Shown one piece after another: positions 5,846 to 13,487 of a stretch of DNA of 13,487 nucleotides. This stretch comes from Caryophanales bacterium UBA7642 (GTDB lineage: Bacteria > Bacillota_I > Bacilli_A > RFN20 > CAG-288): positions 1-13,487 of the forward strand of contig DLIM01000046.1 of assembly GCA_002483745.1 (NCBI GenBank), in the 5' to 3' direction. A program made the translations under genes and the position numbers. Numbering within the stretch: position 1 is the first letter of the stretch; every line of letters begins with the position of its first letter. The notes under the pieces were generated by a model. It was not told the DNA's origin and searched no databases. It saw only the letters and a list, made by a program, of their open reading frames with translations.

Positions 5846-7261
5846 ATGGAATACGATGTAATCATTGTCGGTTCAGGCCCGACTGGGTACATGTGTGCCT
5901 ATAGGCTTAAGGAAAAGAATCCTAATCTTAAGATTTTAGTAATTGATAGAGGCAAGGACATCACTCAACGTGTCTGTCCGGTTTTGACGCACAAGTTAAG
6001 CGTCTGCCCTAAAACCAAGAAAGGGACTGGCTGTATCCCATCATGCAGTATGACGACAGGATTTGGCGGCGCCGGTGCTTTCTCAGACGGTAAGTTCAAT
6101 ATCACGACCCAATTCGGTGGTTGGCTTACTGACTATATAGGCGAAGATACGTTATTGAATCTTATTGATTATTGTGACCAGGTTAATTTAAAATTCGGAG
6201 CCTCTAAAGTCCTTACTGATCCTTATACGGATGAAGTAAGAAAGATCGAGCAAAGAGCTATCGGTGTTGGACTGATGCTTTTAAGAGCCAAAGTCAGACA
6301 TCTTGGGACGGAAGAGAATTTAAAGATATTATCGAGAATCAAACGTCACCTTGATGAGGAAGGCGTTCAGTTTATCTTTGAAAAAGCGGTCTCTGATATC
6401 ACTATCAAAGATGGCAAAGTCAATGGCGTTATCTTAGAAGACGGCACTTCTTTTGAAGGCAAAAATGTCGTTTTAGGAGTTGGACGTGAAGGCTCAACCT
6501 TCTTAGAGAAGATGCTGACCTCTCATGGTGTCGCTTTTGTTAACAATCAGGTTGATATCGGCGTCAGAGTAGAAACCAGCAATGTGGTTATGCAGGATAT
6601 CAATAAATACCTCTATGAGGGAAAGTTTGTCTTTAATACTCCTCAAGGGACTTTAGTCAGGACATTCTGCTCTAATCCCTCGGGTCATGTGGTTATTGAA
6701 AACGATGATGGAGTTATCCTTGCTAATGGGCATTCTTATAATGACCCTAAGCTTGGGTCTAACAATACTAACTTTGCCTTATTAGTCTCCCATAAGTTCT
6801 CCGAGCCTTTCTCTGATCCTAACCAGTTTGCTAAAGACGTTGCTAGTCTTGCCAATAGATTAGCCTGTGGCAGTGTCATTGTTCAGAAGTACGGAGACTT
6901 GAAAAGAGGAAGAAGAAGCACACCAAAAAGAATCGCCCAAGGCTTTGTAAACCCCACCTTAAAGGAGGCGGTCCCTGGCGATTTAGGTCTCTGTCTTCCT
7001 TATAAGACCTTGATTTCAATTATTGACATGATTGAGGCTCTCGACCATGTAACTCCTGGTATTGCTAACGAGCACACTTTGCTTTATGGAGTCGAAGCAA
7101 AATTCTATTCCGCCCGTCCTATCACTGACAACAACCTGGAAGTGAAAGGCATCTCTAATCTATATTGCGGCGGTGACGGGGCTGGTATGACTAGAGGTTT
7201 AGCTCAGGCCGGTGCTAGTGGCGTTTGGATTGCAGATAACATTCTCAAAGAGGGTAAATAA
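5846..7261 (+). CDS. FAD-dependent oxidoreductase, COG2509-type, with a four-cysteine motif
   Basis: This predicted 471-residue soluble flavoprotein has a Rossmann FAD-binding motif GSGPTG (9-14) and the acidic ribose-binding Asp34 after beta-2. It also has the characteristic GFGGAGAFSDGKF block (72-84) and a C-terminal FAD segment CGGDGAGMTRG near 440. These features match the uncharacterised FAD-dependent dehydrogenase family COG2509; its substrate is not known to me. Four cysteines (44, 54, 63, 67) precede the GGAG block and could bind a metal or Fe-S cluster or be redox-active; that is inference. I choose ATG 5846 because GGGAAG lies five bases upstream and the reading frame then opens directly with MEYDVIIVGSG. 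ATG 5825 would add seven residues but has no ribosome site and overlaps TATAAT. The stop lies two bases before purA, so the two are almost surely co-transcribed and may be functionally linked. Confidence 0.85.
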   Translation: MEYDVIIVGSGPTGYMCAYRLKEKNPNLKILVIDRGKDITQRVCPVLTHKLSVCPKTKKGTGCIPSCSMTTGFGGAGAFSDGKFNITTQFGGWLTDYIGEDTLLNLIDYCDQVNLKFGASKVLTDPYTDEVRKIEQRAIGVGLMLLRAKVRHLGTEENLKILSRIKRHLDEEGVQFIFEKAVSDITIKDGKVNGVILEDGTSFEGKNVVLGVGREGSTFLEKMLTSHGVAFVNNQVDIGVRVETSNVVMQDINKYLYEGKFVFNTPQGTLVRTFCSNPSGHVVIENDDGVILANGHSYNDPKLGSNNTNFALLVSHKFSEPFSDPNQFAKDVASLANRLACGSVIVQKYGDLKRGRRSTPKRIAQGFVNPTLKEAVPGDLGLCLPYKTLISIIDMIEALDHVTPGIANEHTLLYGVEAKFYSARPITDNNLEVKGISNLYCGGDGAGMTRGLAQAGASGVWIADNILKEGK

Positions 7262-7263
7262 AA

Positions 7264-8556
7264 ATGAAAAAATTCAACACGGTAGCAGTTGAGGGCAGTC
7301 AGTTTGGCGATGAAGGAAAAGGCAAAATCACCGATTACCTAGCTTCCAAAGCCGATGTAGTCTGCCGTTATCAAGGCGGAAACAACGCCGGACATACAGT
7401 TGAGATAGATGGTGTTAAACATGCTTTAAGGTCGCTTCCTTCCGGCATCTATAATCCTAATGTAACTAATGTCATTGCTAACGGCGTGGTCATGAATCCT
7501 TTTGCTCTTTTGGATGAATTAGATGAGAACATCAACAGCGGACTAAAGACCTATAACTTAAAGATTTCTAACCGCTGCCATTTGATCATGCCTTATCATA
7601 TCGATTTAGACGGGGCCTATGAAGAAGCCTTAGGAGACAATAAAATCGGTACTACTAAAAGAGGCATCGGGCCTTGCTATGCTGATAAAGCCAAAAGAAT
7701 CGGCATCAGAGCTGGTGACTTGTTAGATAAAGAATATTTGCACAAGAGGCTTGAAGCCGCTCTTGCTGTTGACAACAAGGAACTGGTGGCTTTTGGAAAG
7801 AAGCCTTATGAAATAGAGCCTCTCTATGAAAAACTTCTAGCCGCCACTGAAAGACTTAGACCTTTCATTACTGATACCTCCATCTTCCTTAACGATATGA
7901 TTGATGCCGGTAAAAGAGTCGTCTTTGAAGGTGCCCAAGGCTCCTTATTGGATTTAGACCATGGCACTTATCCTTTCGTTACCTCCTCTAGCCCCACTTC
8001 TATCTCTATTCCCTTAAATGCCGGTATTGCTCCTCAGAAGATCAATAAAGTCCTCGCTATCATGAAAGCCTATATGACTAGAGTAGGCGGTGGACCTATG
8101 CCTACCGAGCAAAACAATGACTGGGGAAATGCCATAAGAGAAAAAGGGCATGAATATGGCGTTGTCACTCATCGTCCAAGAAGAGTCGGCTATCTTGACT
8201 TAGTCCTCTTAGGATATACGATGAGAATCTCCGGTGTAACTGATATTGCCTGTATGCTCTTTGATGTACTGATGGATGTCAAAGATCTGAAAGTCTGTGT
8301 GGCCTATAAGCTAGATGGCAAAGAAATCCATTATGTTCCGGCTAGCGAACCTGAATATGCAAGATGCATTCCGGTTTATAAGGATTTCAAAACTATTCCG
8401 ACTTTCGATACCAAGAAAATCAAGACCTTGGACGATTTACCTATTGAAGCTAAGGAATATTTAGGCTTTATCTCGGATTACCTGAAAGCCCCGATTTCCA
8501 TTTTGTCTTTAGGGCCTGATAGAACCGAAACTGTTAATTTGAAGAAACTATACTAG
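7264..8556 (+). CDS. purA: adenylosuccinate synthetase (divergent active site)
   Basis: This 430-residue enzyme makes adenylosuccinate from IMP, aspartate and GTP, the first committed step to AMP. Family hallmarks are the P-loop-like GSQFGDEGKGK (11-21) with catalytic Asp16, NNAGHT with catalytic His44, IGTTKRGIGP (128-137), FEGAQGSLLDLDHGTYPFVTSS (221-242) and SLGPDR (415-420). Length matches the family (about 430). Several near-universal positions differ. The TKLD guanine-recognition motif reads MLFD (331-334), keeping Asp but losing Lys. TTTGRPRRCGW becomes VVTHRPRRVGY (300-310), and TTGRGIGPAY has Lys for the first Gly. Catalytic residues are retained, so it is probably active but from a divergent branch. 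AAAGAGGG (7247-7254), nine bases before the ATG and inside the upstream gene, supports the start and suggests coupling. It ends at a strong two-way terminator. Confidence 0.93.
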   Translation: MKKFNTVAVEGSQFGDEGKGKITDYLASKADVVCRYQGGNNAGHTVEIDGVKHALRSLPSGIYNPNVTNVIANGVVMNPFALLDELDENINSGLKTYNLKISNRCHLIMPYHIDLDGAYEEALGDNKIGTTKRGIGPCYADKAKRIGIRAGDLLDKEYLHKRLEAALAVDNKELVAFGKKPYEIEPLYEKLLAATERLRPFITDTSIFLNDMIDAGKRVVFEGAQGSLLDLDHGTYPFVTSSSPTSISIPLNAGIAPQKINKVLAIMKAYMTRVGGGPMPTEQNNDWGNAIREKGHEYGVVTHRPRRVGYLDLVLLGYTMRISGVTDIACMLFDVLMDVKDLKVCVAYKLDGKEIHYVPASEPEYARCIPVYKDFKTIPTFDTKKIKTLDDLPIEAKEYLGFISDYLKAPISILSLGPDRTETVNLKKLY

Positions 8557-8563
8557 TAAAAGA

Positions 8564-8592
8564 AAAACGGGTGGTTAATAGCCACCCGTTTT
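8564..8592. terminator. bidirectional intrinsic terminator between purA and cysS
   Basis: A perfect 11-bp stem, AAAACGGGTGG (8564-8574) with CCACCCGTTTT (8582-8592), has a 7-base loop TTAATAG. T runs follow in both directions, so it can stop the convergent purA and cysS transcripts. It lies 8 bases after the purA stop and 35 beyond the cysS stop. Confidence 0.92.
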
Positions 8593-8626
8593 ATTTCGCA
8601 AGAAAAGCAACTTCTTCTTATAAGAT

Positions 8627-9976
8627 TTAGATGATACCTTTATCAGAAAGGACTTTTCTCAGTTCGTCTGACTTAGCATAGTCTTTGTTTATACGTGCTA
8701 AATTATAGTCGCTGAAGTTCTTCCTATCTTCATCAGTCAAAGCTGGAATATCAAATCTTAGCCCTAAGATATTACTCATATAGGAGAAGGTTTTAACTAA
8801 GGAGGCTAAGCGATTTAAGTCGCTATCTTTCTTCATGGTCAGGGTATTGATTTCTTTATATTCCTTATCAAGGACCGTCATAGCATTAGCGACATTGAGA
8901 TCATCGGCCAAGGCATTAAGGAAAAGCTCTTGGTCATCATTTAGGGGGTCACCTTCCTGAACATTGCTTAAAGCTAATTTGTAGGTAGCTTTCTTTAAGC
9001 TTAGCTCATAACGGCTAGCCTGCTTATCGCTAGCATCAAGATTCTCCTCAGTGTAGTTGATAGGAGCCCGGTAATGAGTAGAAAGGAAGAAAAGACGGAC
9101 GGCATTTCCAGAATGCCTAGTTAAGACATCCTTAGCCAGAATAGAGTTTCCTAAAGACTTGGACATCTTGACTCCATTAGTAAGCAAGAATCCGACATGC
9201 ATCCAGTAGTTAGCTAGGCGGGTATGGTTATGGGCTTCTGACTGAGCAATCTCATTCTCGTGATGAGGGAACTTTAAATCAAAGCCACCGCCATGAATAT
9301 CAATGAGAGGTTTCTTAAAGACGGAGTTGACCATGACGACACATTCGGTGTGCCAGCCTGGTCTTCCCTTTCCTAAGATGGTATCAAACTTGATGCCATT
9401 ATCATCAGTCAGCTTCCAAAGGGCAAAGTCCAAGGGGCATTCCTTTTTGGTGTTGACATCGATTCTAGCTCCGCTTACCAGGTCAGAAACATTCTGCTTC
9501 GATAGTAATCCGTAAGTCTTGTCGGAGTTGACTCTAAAGTAGATATCATCCCCGGACTGATAGGCGGAACCGTTATCTTCTAAGTCTTTGATGAAGGAAG
9601 CCATCTTATCGATGTATTCACTGGCTTTAGGATGATTGTAAAGAGGTAGGATGTTGAGTTTATCCAAGCAATCCTCATAAGCTTTGATGAAGAATGTCGA
9701 AAGCTCCTTCTCGCTGATTTTCTTTTCTAGGCTGGCCTTAATGATCTTGTCATCGATATCAGTATAGTTGGAGACACATTTGACATTATAGCCAACTGCC
9801 TCTAAGAAACGGGTGAGCAAATCAAAAGTGACGGTCGGACGGAAATTTCCTAGATGCACATAATTGTAGACCGTCGGTCCGCAATAGTAGATATCAACTT
9901 CTTTCGGGTCAAGAGGGACAAAGGGTCTCACTTTACCTTCATAGGTATCATATAGCCTGATATTGGATTTATCCAT
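8627..9976 (-). CDS. cysS: cysteinyl-tRNA synthetase
   Basis: This 449-residue class I synthetase charges tRNA-Cys with cysteine using ATP. Motifs in order are the zinc ligand Cys32 in YYCGPTVYN, a HIGH-equivalent HLGN (41-44), zinc ligand Cys212 in GWHTEC (207-212), the GGGFDLKFPHHENE block with the remaining ligands His238 and Glu242, and KMSKS (270-274). A helical anticodon-recognition region follows. It is slightly shorter than the E. coli enzyme (461 residues), with a short C-terminus, but complete. The ATG directly follows the TAA of the upstream ABC gene with no intervening base; AAGGAG (9991-9986), nine bases upstream and inside that gene, drives initiation. It is thus the last gene of an exporter operon, an unusual setting, since cysS is more often near cysE or a tRNA/rRNA-modification gene. 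Readthrough from the exporter is expected unless an internal promoter exists. Confidence 0.96.
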   Translation of the reverse strand: MDKSNIRLYDTYEGKVRPFVPLDPKEVDIYYCGPTVYNYVHLGNFRPTVTFDLLTRFLEAVGYNVKCVSNYTDIDDKIIKASLEKKISEKELSTFFIKAYEDCLDKLNILPLYNHPKASEYIDKMASFIKDLEDNGSAYQSGDDIYFRVNSDKTYGLLSKQNVSDLVSGARIDVNTKKECPLDFALWKLTDDNGIKFDTILGKGRPGWHTECVVMVNSVFKKPLIDIHGGGFDLKFPHHENEIAQSEAHNHTRLANYWMHVGFLLTNGVKMSKSLGNSILAKDVLTRHSGNAVRLFFLSTHYRAPINYTEENLDASDKQASRYELSLKKATYKLALSNVQEGDPLNDDQELFLNALADDLNVANAMTVLDKEYKEINTLTMKKDSDLNRLASLVKTFSYMSNILGLRFDIPALTDEDRKNFSDYNLARINKDYAKSDELRKVLSDKGII

Positions 9977-11809
9977 TTAGTTTATCTCCTTAGTGGTAGA
10001 AAGACCGACACTTCTTTCCATGTTCTGCAACATATATAGATTATAGTAGGTTCCACGCTTTTTAAGTAGTTCCTGATGATCTCCTTGCTCAATAATCTTA
10101 CCATGGGAGACCACAAAGATGACATCGGCGTTCTTAATGGTTGACAGACGGTGAGCTACGATGACCATGGTTCCGATAGTCCTCATCTTTTCCAACGATT
10201 TCTGAATGATGTTCTCGGTTTCAGTATCAATATTGGCGGTAGCCTCATCTAAGAGGACTAAAGAAGGCTTATAAACTAAGGTTCTAGCAAAAGAAATCAG
10301 CTGTCTTTGACCGGCTGAGAAGTTCTTACCTCTTTCCGAGACCTTTTCTTCATATTTCTTAGGAAGACGGTTGATGAAGATATCGGCTCCGACATCCTTA
10401 GCTCCTTCAATGATGGTCTTGTCATCCAGGTTTTCATCCTCTAAGGAGATATTGTCCTTGATGTTTCCGCTGAAGAGGAAGACATCCTGAAGCATGACTC
10501 CGACATTTCTTCTCAGGCACTTAAGAGAATAATCCCTGACATCGATATCATCGATAAGGATTTCCCCCTTGTTGGCCTCATAAGTACGGCTGATCAAAGA
10601 GATGATAGTGGATTTACCAGCACCGGTAGCCCCCACAAAGGCAGCGGTTTTACCAGGCTCAATAACAAACGAGACATCCTTTAAGACATAGTCATTCTTC
10701 TCATAGGCGAAATAGACATGCTTGAATTCAATCTTGCCTTTGAAGGACTTCACATCGATGCTTTCTTCATCGGAAGTGATTTCAGGCTTCATATCCATGA
10801 TAGCCTGAGTTCTTTCACCGGATGAAATGATTGACTGAAGGTTATTCAGTAATTGAGTGATAGTTTGGATAGGGGAGAAGAACTGAGTTGAATAGGAATA
10901 GAGCATATTTAAGTCACCGATCAAGATAATACCGGCGGCGACTTTGGGAATGCCTATGCCTAGAATTATCAGAATACAGATCATCTGAAGCAAATACATC
11001 ATCGGGTAGAAGATAGCGAAGAGATCCTGGCTTTTTAAGAAGGCATTGAAAATGTTGTTGTTCTTGACAGCAAATTCCTGGTCTTTCTTGTCTTCCCGGT
11101 TATAAGTCTTAATGACACTGACACCTTGGAATGATTCACTCAGGAAGGAATTCATCTGGGAGATGGATTTCTTTTCGCTGCGGTAATACTTCTTGGCTTT
11201 CTTTCTGAAGAAATAGGAGATGACAAAGACTACTGGTAAGAATCCTAAGAAGATAAAGCCATAGAAGCCTTCCATCACAAAGGTAGTGCAGACAATGATG
11301 ATCAAAGTTAGAATGGCTCTTAGCATCTGAGGTAAGACATCAGAGAAGAAAGAAGAAAGGGTCTGGGTATCGTTGGTGATTCTAGTAACATAGCTGCCAA
11401 TAGGTAAACTTCTTAATTGTTTCTGAGAGAAAGAAAGGACATGGGCAAATAAGTCATTTCTAAAGTCCCTGATGACATACTGGCCAATCTTCTTTAAGCC
11501 AATGTTGACAAAGTAGGCGCCTAAGGAAGCCACAATCATCATGGAGGCATCTATACCCATCAGGATATAGACCCGTTTCATTGTCACTTCTTTGGAAACC
11601 AAACCTTCTGTAAATTTCTGCAAAGCCGATAAGAGGTAATTGATGACAACTGGCTCGACGGTAAAAAGCGCATCTACGACGACATCTAAAAGGAGTATCG
11701 AAATGAAGAGCTTCAAATAGGGCTTGATGTATTTCATGAAGCTCTTAAGAAGGCGAGTATCCTTGATGGAATACTGCTTGGTTTCGAGCTCTTCTTCAAA
11801 TTCAGTCAT
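9977..11809 (-). CDS. heterodimeric ABC multidrug-type exporter, catalytic half-transporter
   Basis: This 610-residue half-transporter has an N-terminal six-helix membrane domain (about 28-325) and a C-terminal ATPase domain (from about 357). Motifs are A-loop Tyr369, Walker A GATGAGKS (393-400), Q-loop Gln441, degraded signature FSAGQ (497-501), Walker B LVLLD with catalytic Glu522, and switch His553. FSAGQ plus intact Glu is the pattern of the catalytic partner in heterodimeric exporters such as LmrD, BmrD (YheH) and TM288. It would pair with the product of the gene immediately upstream. The ATG is one base beyond that gene's stop, with AAGGAGG (11825-11819) nine bases before it, so the two are translationally coupled. 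An acidic N-terminal extension (about 25 residues) precedes TM1. cysS follows with no gap. Assignment to a multidrug or lipid exporter is by family resemblance; the substrate is unknown. Confidence 0.92.
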   Translation of the reverse strand: MTEFEEELETKQYSIKDTRLLKSFMKYIKPYLKLFISILLLDVVVDALFTVEPVVINYLLSALQKFTEGLVSKEVTMKRVYILMGIDASMMIVASLGAYFVNIGLKKIGQYVIRDFRNDLFAHVLSFSQKQLRSLPIGSYVTRITNDTQTLSSFFSDVLPQMLRAILTLIIIVCTTFVMEGFYGFIFLGFLPVVFVISYFFRKKAKKYYRSEKKSISQMNSFLSESFQGVSVIKTYNREDKKDQEFAVKNNNIFNAFLKSQDLFAIFYPMMYLLQMICILIILGIGIPKVAAGIILIGDLNMLYSYSTQFFSPIQTITQLLNNLQSIISSGERTQAIMDMKPEITSDEESIDVKSFKGKIEFKHVYFAYEKNDYVLKDVSFVIEPGKTAAFVGATGAGKSTIISLISRTYEANKGEILIDDIDVRDYSLKCLRRNVGVMLQDVFLFSGNIKDNISLEDENLDDKTIIEGAKDVGADIFINRLPKKYEEKVSERGKNFSAGQRQLISFARTLVYKPSLVLLDEATANIDTETENIIQKSLEKMRTIGTMVIVAHRLSTIKNADVIFVVSHGKIIEQGDHQELLKKRGTYYNLYMLQNMERSVGLSTTKEIN

Positions 11810-11810
11810 G

Positions 11811-13487
11811 TTAGTCGACCTCCTTCTCTAATTCCTGAAGGTTGACGATATCTTTATAGAGGGGGCAGGTATTCAAAAGCACATCATGGGAGCCATGTCC
11901 GATGATTTTGCCATCATCCATCACTAAGATCACATCAGCATCCTCAATGGCGCTGATTCGGTGAGCAATAATGAAAGTGGTGAGTCCGGCACGGTATTTT
12001 TTGATATTAGCCAGAATCTTTTTCTCGGTATCGGCATCAACGGCAGACAAACTATCATCAAGAATCAGGACATCGGGCTGTTTGTAGATGGCTCGAGCAA
12101 TGGAGACTCTTTGTCTTTGACCGCCTGATAGGGTGGCACCTTTTTCTCCGACAAAAGTATCATACTTATTGGGGAAGGACTCAATATCATCATCGACACA
12201 GGCAAAACCAGCAGCCAGCTTTACTTTTTCCATATCGACTTGGCCAGGGTTCTTTTCGCTGAAAGCAATGGAATCTTTTATGGTGCCGCTAAAGAGGAAG
12301 GCTTCCTGGGAGACAATACCAGTCATTTCTCTTAAGTCTTCTTTTCTCCAGTAGTTGATATCCATACCATCGATATAAAGCATATCTTTAGGCAAGTTAT
12401 AAAGCTTGGGAAGTAAGTCCACGAAAGTAGACTTGCCACAGCCGGTCCTTCCGATAATACCAACCGTCTGTCCAGGCTTAATGTCGATTGAAACACCTTT
12501 AAGAGAAGGAATAGAAGCATCAGGATAAGTAAAGTAAAGGTTCTTGAACTCGTATTCGCCCTTGATGTGCTCATGCTTGATAGCATCAGGACTGTTGACA
12601 ATATCAGGCTTAGCATCAAAGATCTCGGCTATACGCTTATAAGACCCTCGGCCTCGGGAGCTTAAATCAATCAGTAGGCCGCCGGCAATCATGGGCCAAA
12701 TCAAGGAATCATAATAGCCAGTGAAAGTTATGATGTCGCCAACGCTCTTAATGTTGGTGCCAAAGGTAGGATCCAAAGTCACTAAACTATAAGCCGCGAG
12801 TATTACCATAATTGTAATAAAGGCAGTCAAGAAAAGGTTGATAGCCGTATCAAGCCAAGTGGAATAACGCAAATACTTGATACTGGTATCCTGGGTATCC
12901 TTGCTTCTGACTTCAAAGCCTTTGACCTTCTCCTGTTCTTTTAAGAAAGCCTTAACGACTGAAAATCCCTGAAGATTCTCTTCCGTATAGTCGCTTAAGT
13001 CTTCAAAAGAATCGCTGGCCTTCTTATAACGCTTGCTTTCACCGTTACCGACCATTCCTCCAACGAAGGTGAATAGAAGCAAAGGACCGGCACAGCAAAG
13101 GGTTATCTGCCAGCTGATTAAACACATATAGACAAAAGCCAAGACACCTAAGACGAAGAGATCGGTCATGTAGATTAGGCCATCAGTGTAGACCTGCTTG
13201 ATAGTCTGCAAGTCATTAGTGAAGAAACTTAAAAGACCGCCGACTTTCTTATCCTTGTAGAAGTTAAGAGACAAAGACTGAATATGGGTATACATCTCCT
13301 GACGGAGATCTCTTTCAATCTGGGCCCCGATTTTAGCCGAGAAGAAGCGCCAAGCGATTCTTCCTAAGACGATAACAACAGCAATGATACCGATAGCTAT
13401 GAGGACTTTGGAATAGTTAGCATTAAGCCACGGGAAAGAAGTGTCACCGGCTTTAGATAGCTTGATATCCTGCTCTAAGCCATCAGC
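11811..13487 (-). CDS. heterodimeric ABC multidrug-type exporter, degenerate-site half-transporter (N-terminus beyond window)
   Basis: The reading frame is open from the right edge of the window to the stop at 11811, giving 558 visible residues. The true start lies outside. The Met at 13295 is internal, since 64 in-frame upstream residues include a membrane helix and the family segment IERDLRQEMYTHIQSL. The membrane domain fills about the first 290 visible residues. The ATPase domain carries Walker A GRTGCGKS (visible 346-353), Q-loop Gln394, canonical LSGGQ (453-457), Walker B VLILD followed by Asp478 where the catalytic Glu should be, and switch His509. Asp for Glu with intact LSGGQ is the LmrC/BmrC (YheI)/TM287 pattern, so this is the non-catalytic partner of the next gene. 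Unlike the first exporter in the window, its Q-loop and A-loop (Tyr257 from the Met at 13295) look normal. Substrate unknown. Confidence 0.92.
   Translation of the reverse strand, partial: ADGLEQDIKLSKAGDTSFPWLNANYSKVLIAIGIIAVVIVLGRIAWRFFSAKIGAQIERDLRQEMYTHIQSLSLNFYKDKKVGGLLSFFTNDLQTIKQVYTDGLIYMTDLFVLGVLAFVYMCLISWQITLCCAGPLLLFTFVGGMVGNGESKRYKKASDSFEDLSDYTEENLQGFSVVKAFLKEQEKVKGFEVRSKDTQDTSIKYLRYSTWLDTAINLFLTAFITIMVILAAYSLVTLDPTFGTNIKSVGDIITFTGYYDSLIWPMIAGGLLIDLSSRGRGSYKRIAEIFDAKPDIVNSPDAIKHEHIKGEYEFKNLYFTYPDASIPSLKGVSIDIKPGQTVGIIGRTGCGKSTFVDLLPKLYNLPKDMLYIDGMDINYWRKEDLREMTGIVSQEAFLFSGTIKDSIAFSEKNPGQVDMEKVKLAAGFACVDDDIESFPNKYDTFVGEKGATLSGGQRQRVSIARAIYKQPDVLILDDSLSAVDADTEKKILANIKKYRAGLTTFIIAHRISAIEDADVILVMDDGKIIGHGSHDVLLNTCPLYKDIVNLQELEKEVD

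Noticed and set aside
12133..12619. Open frames of 73 and 95 codons overlapping the right-hand ABC gene
   Set aside because: Both overlap a conserved NBD in other frames, have no family resemblance, and are low-complexity Ser/Leu-rich shadows.
1..13487. Mycoplasma-type code (TGA as Trp)
   Set aside because: Tryptophans in conserved positions, such as WGR in Glf and GWHTEC in CysS, are TGG, no in-frame TGA interrupts any gene, and TGA is used as a stop at 2843-2845.

Overview
The window looks like chromosomal DNA of a low-to-moderate GC bacterium of the Bacillota/Mycoplasmatota grade. The reasons are strong AAGGAGG-type Shine-Dalgarno sites, short operons, CCA-encoding tRNA genes and two Bacillus/Lactococcus-style heterodimeric ABC exporters. 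All tryptophans are TGG and one gene ends in TGA, so the standard bacterial code is used, not the Mycoplasma code. The exact lineage cannot be fixed from the sequence alone.

Layout. Positions 1-215 hold a leftward tRNA pair, tRNA-Asp(GTC) then tRNA-Gly(GCC), behind a good sigma-A promoter. Reading rightward, hpt (hypoxanthine/guanine salvage) is followed by a terminator-like hairpin and then an overlapping pair of ABC exporter half-transporter genes (1070-4541). A strong, probably two-way terminator separates these from a leftward single gene, glf (UDP-galactopyranose mutase). From the glf upstream region a rightward pair begins: an FAD-dependent oxidoreductase of the COG2509 type, then purA two bases later. 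A textbook bidirectional terminator (8564-8592) separates purA from a leftward operon that enters from the right edge: a second ABC exporter pair (the first gene cut by the window end) followed by cysS, with intergenic gaps of 1 and 0 bases.

How it fits together. Most genes are housekeeping: tRNAs and cysS for translation, hpt and purA for purine nucleotides. The main theme is export. Both ABC pairs have the same asymmetric architecture. The first gene carries a canonical LSGGQ but Asp in place of the Walker B catalytic Glu; the second carries the Glu but a degraded signature (FSQGQ or FSAGQ). Each heterodimer should therefore have one hydrolytic and one degenerate ATP site, as in TM287/288, LmrCD and BmrCD. 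I see no CRISPR array, insertion sequence, phage gene or obvious defence system. The points most worth a second look are a PurA with a substituted base-recognition motif, the four-cysteine FAD protein coupled to purA, an unusually degraded NBD in the first exporter, and a nearly leaderless start for that exporter.
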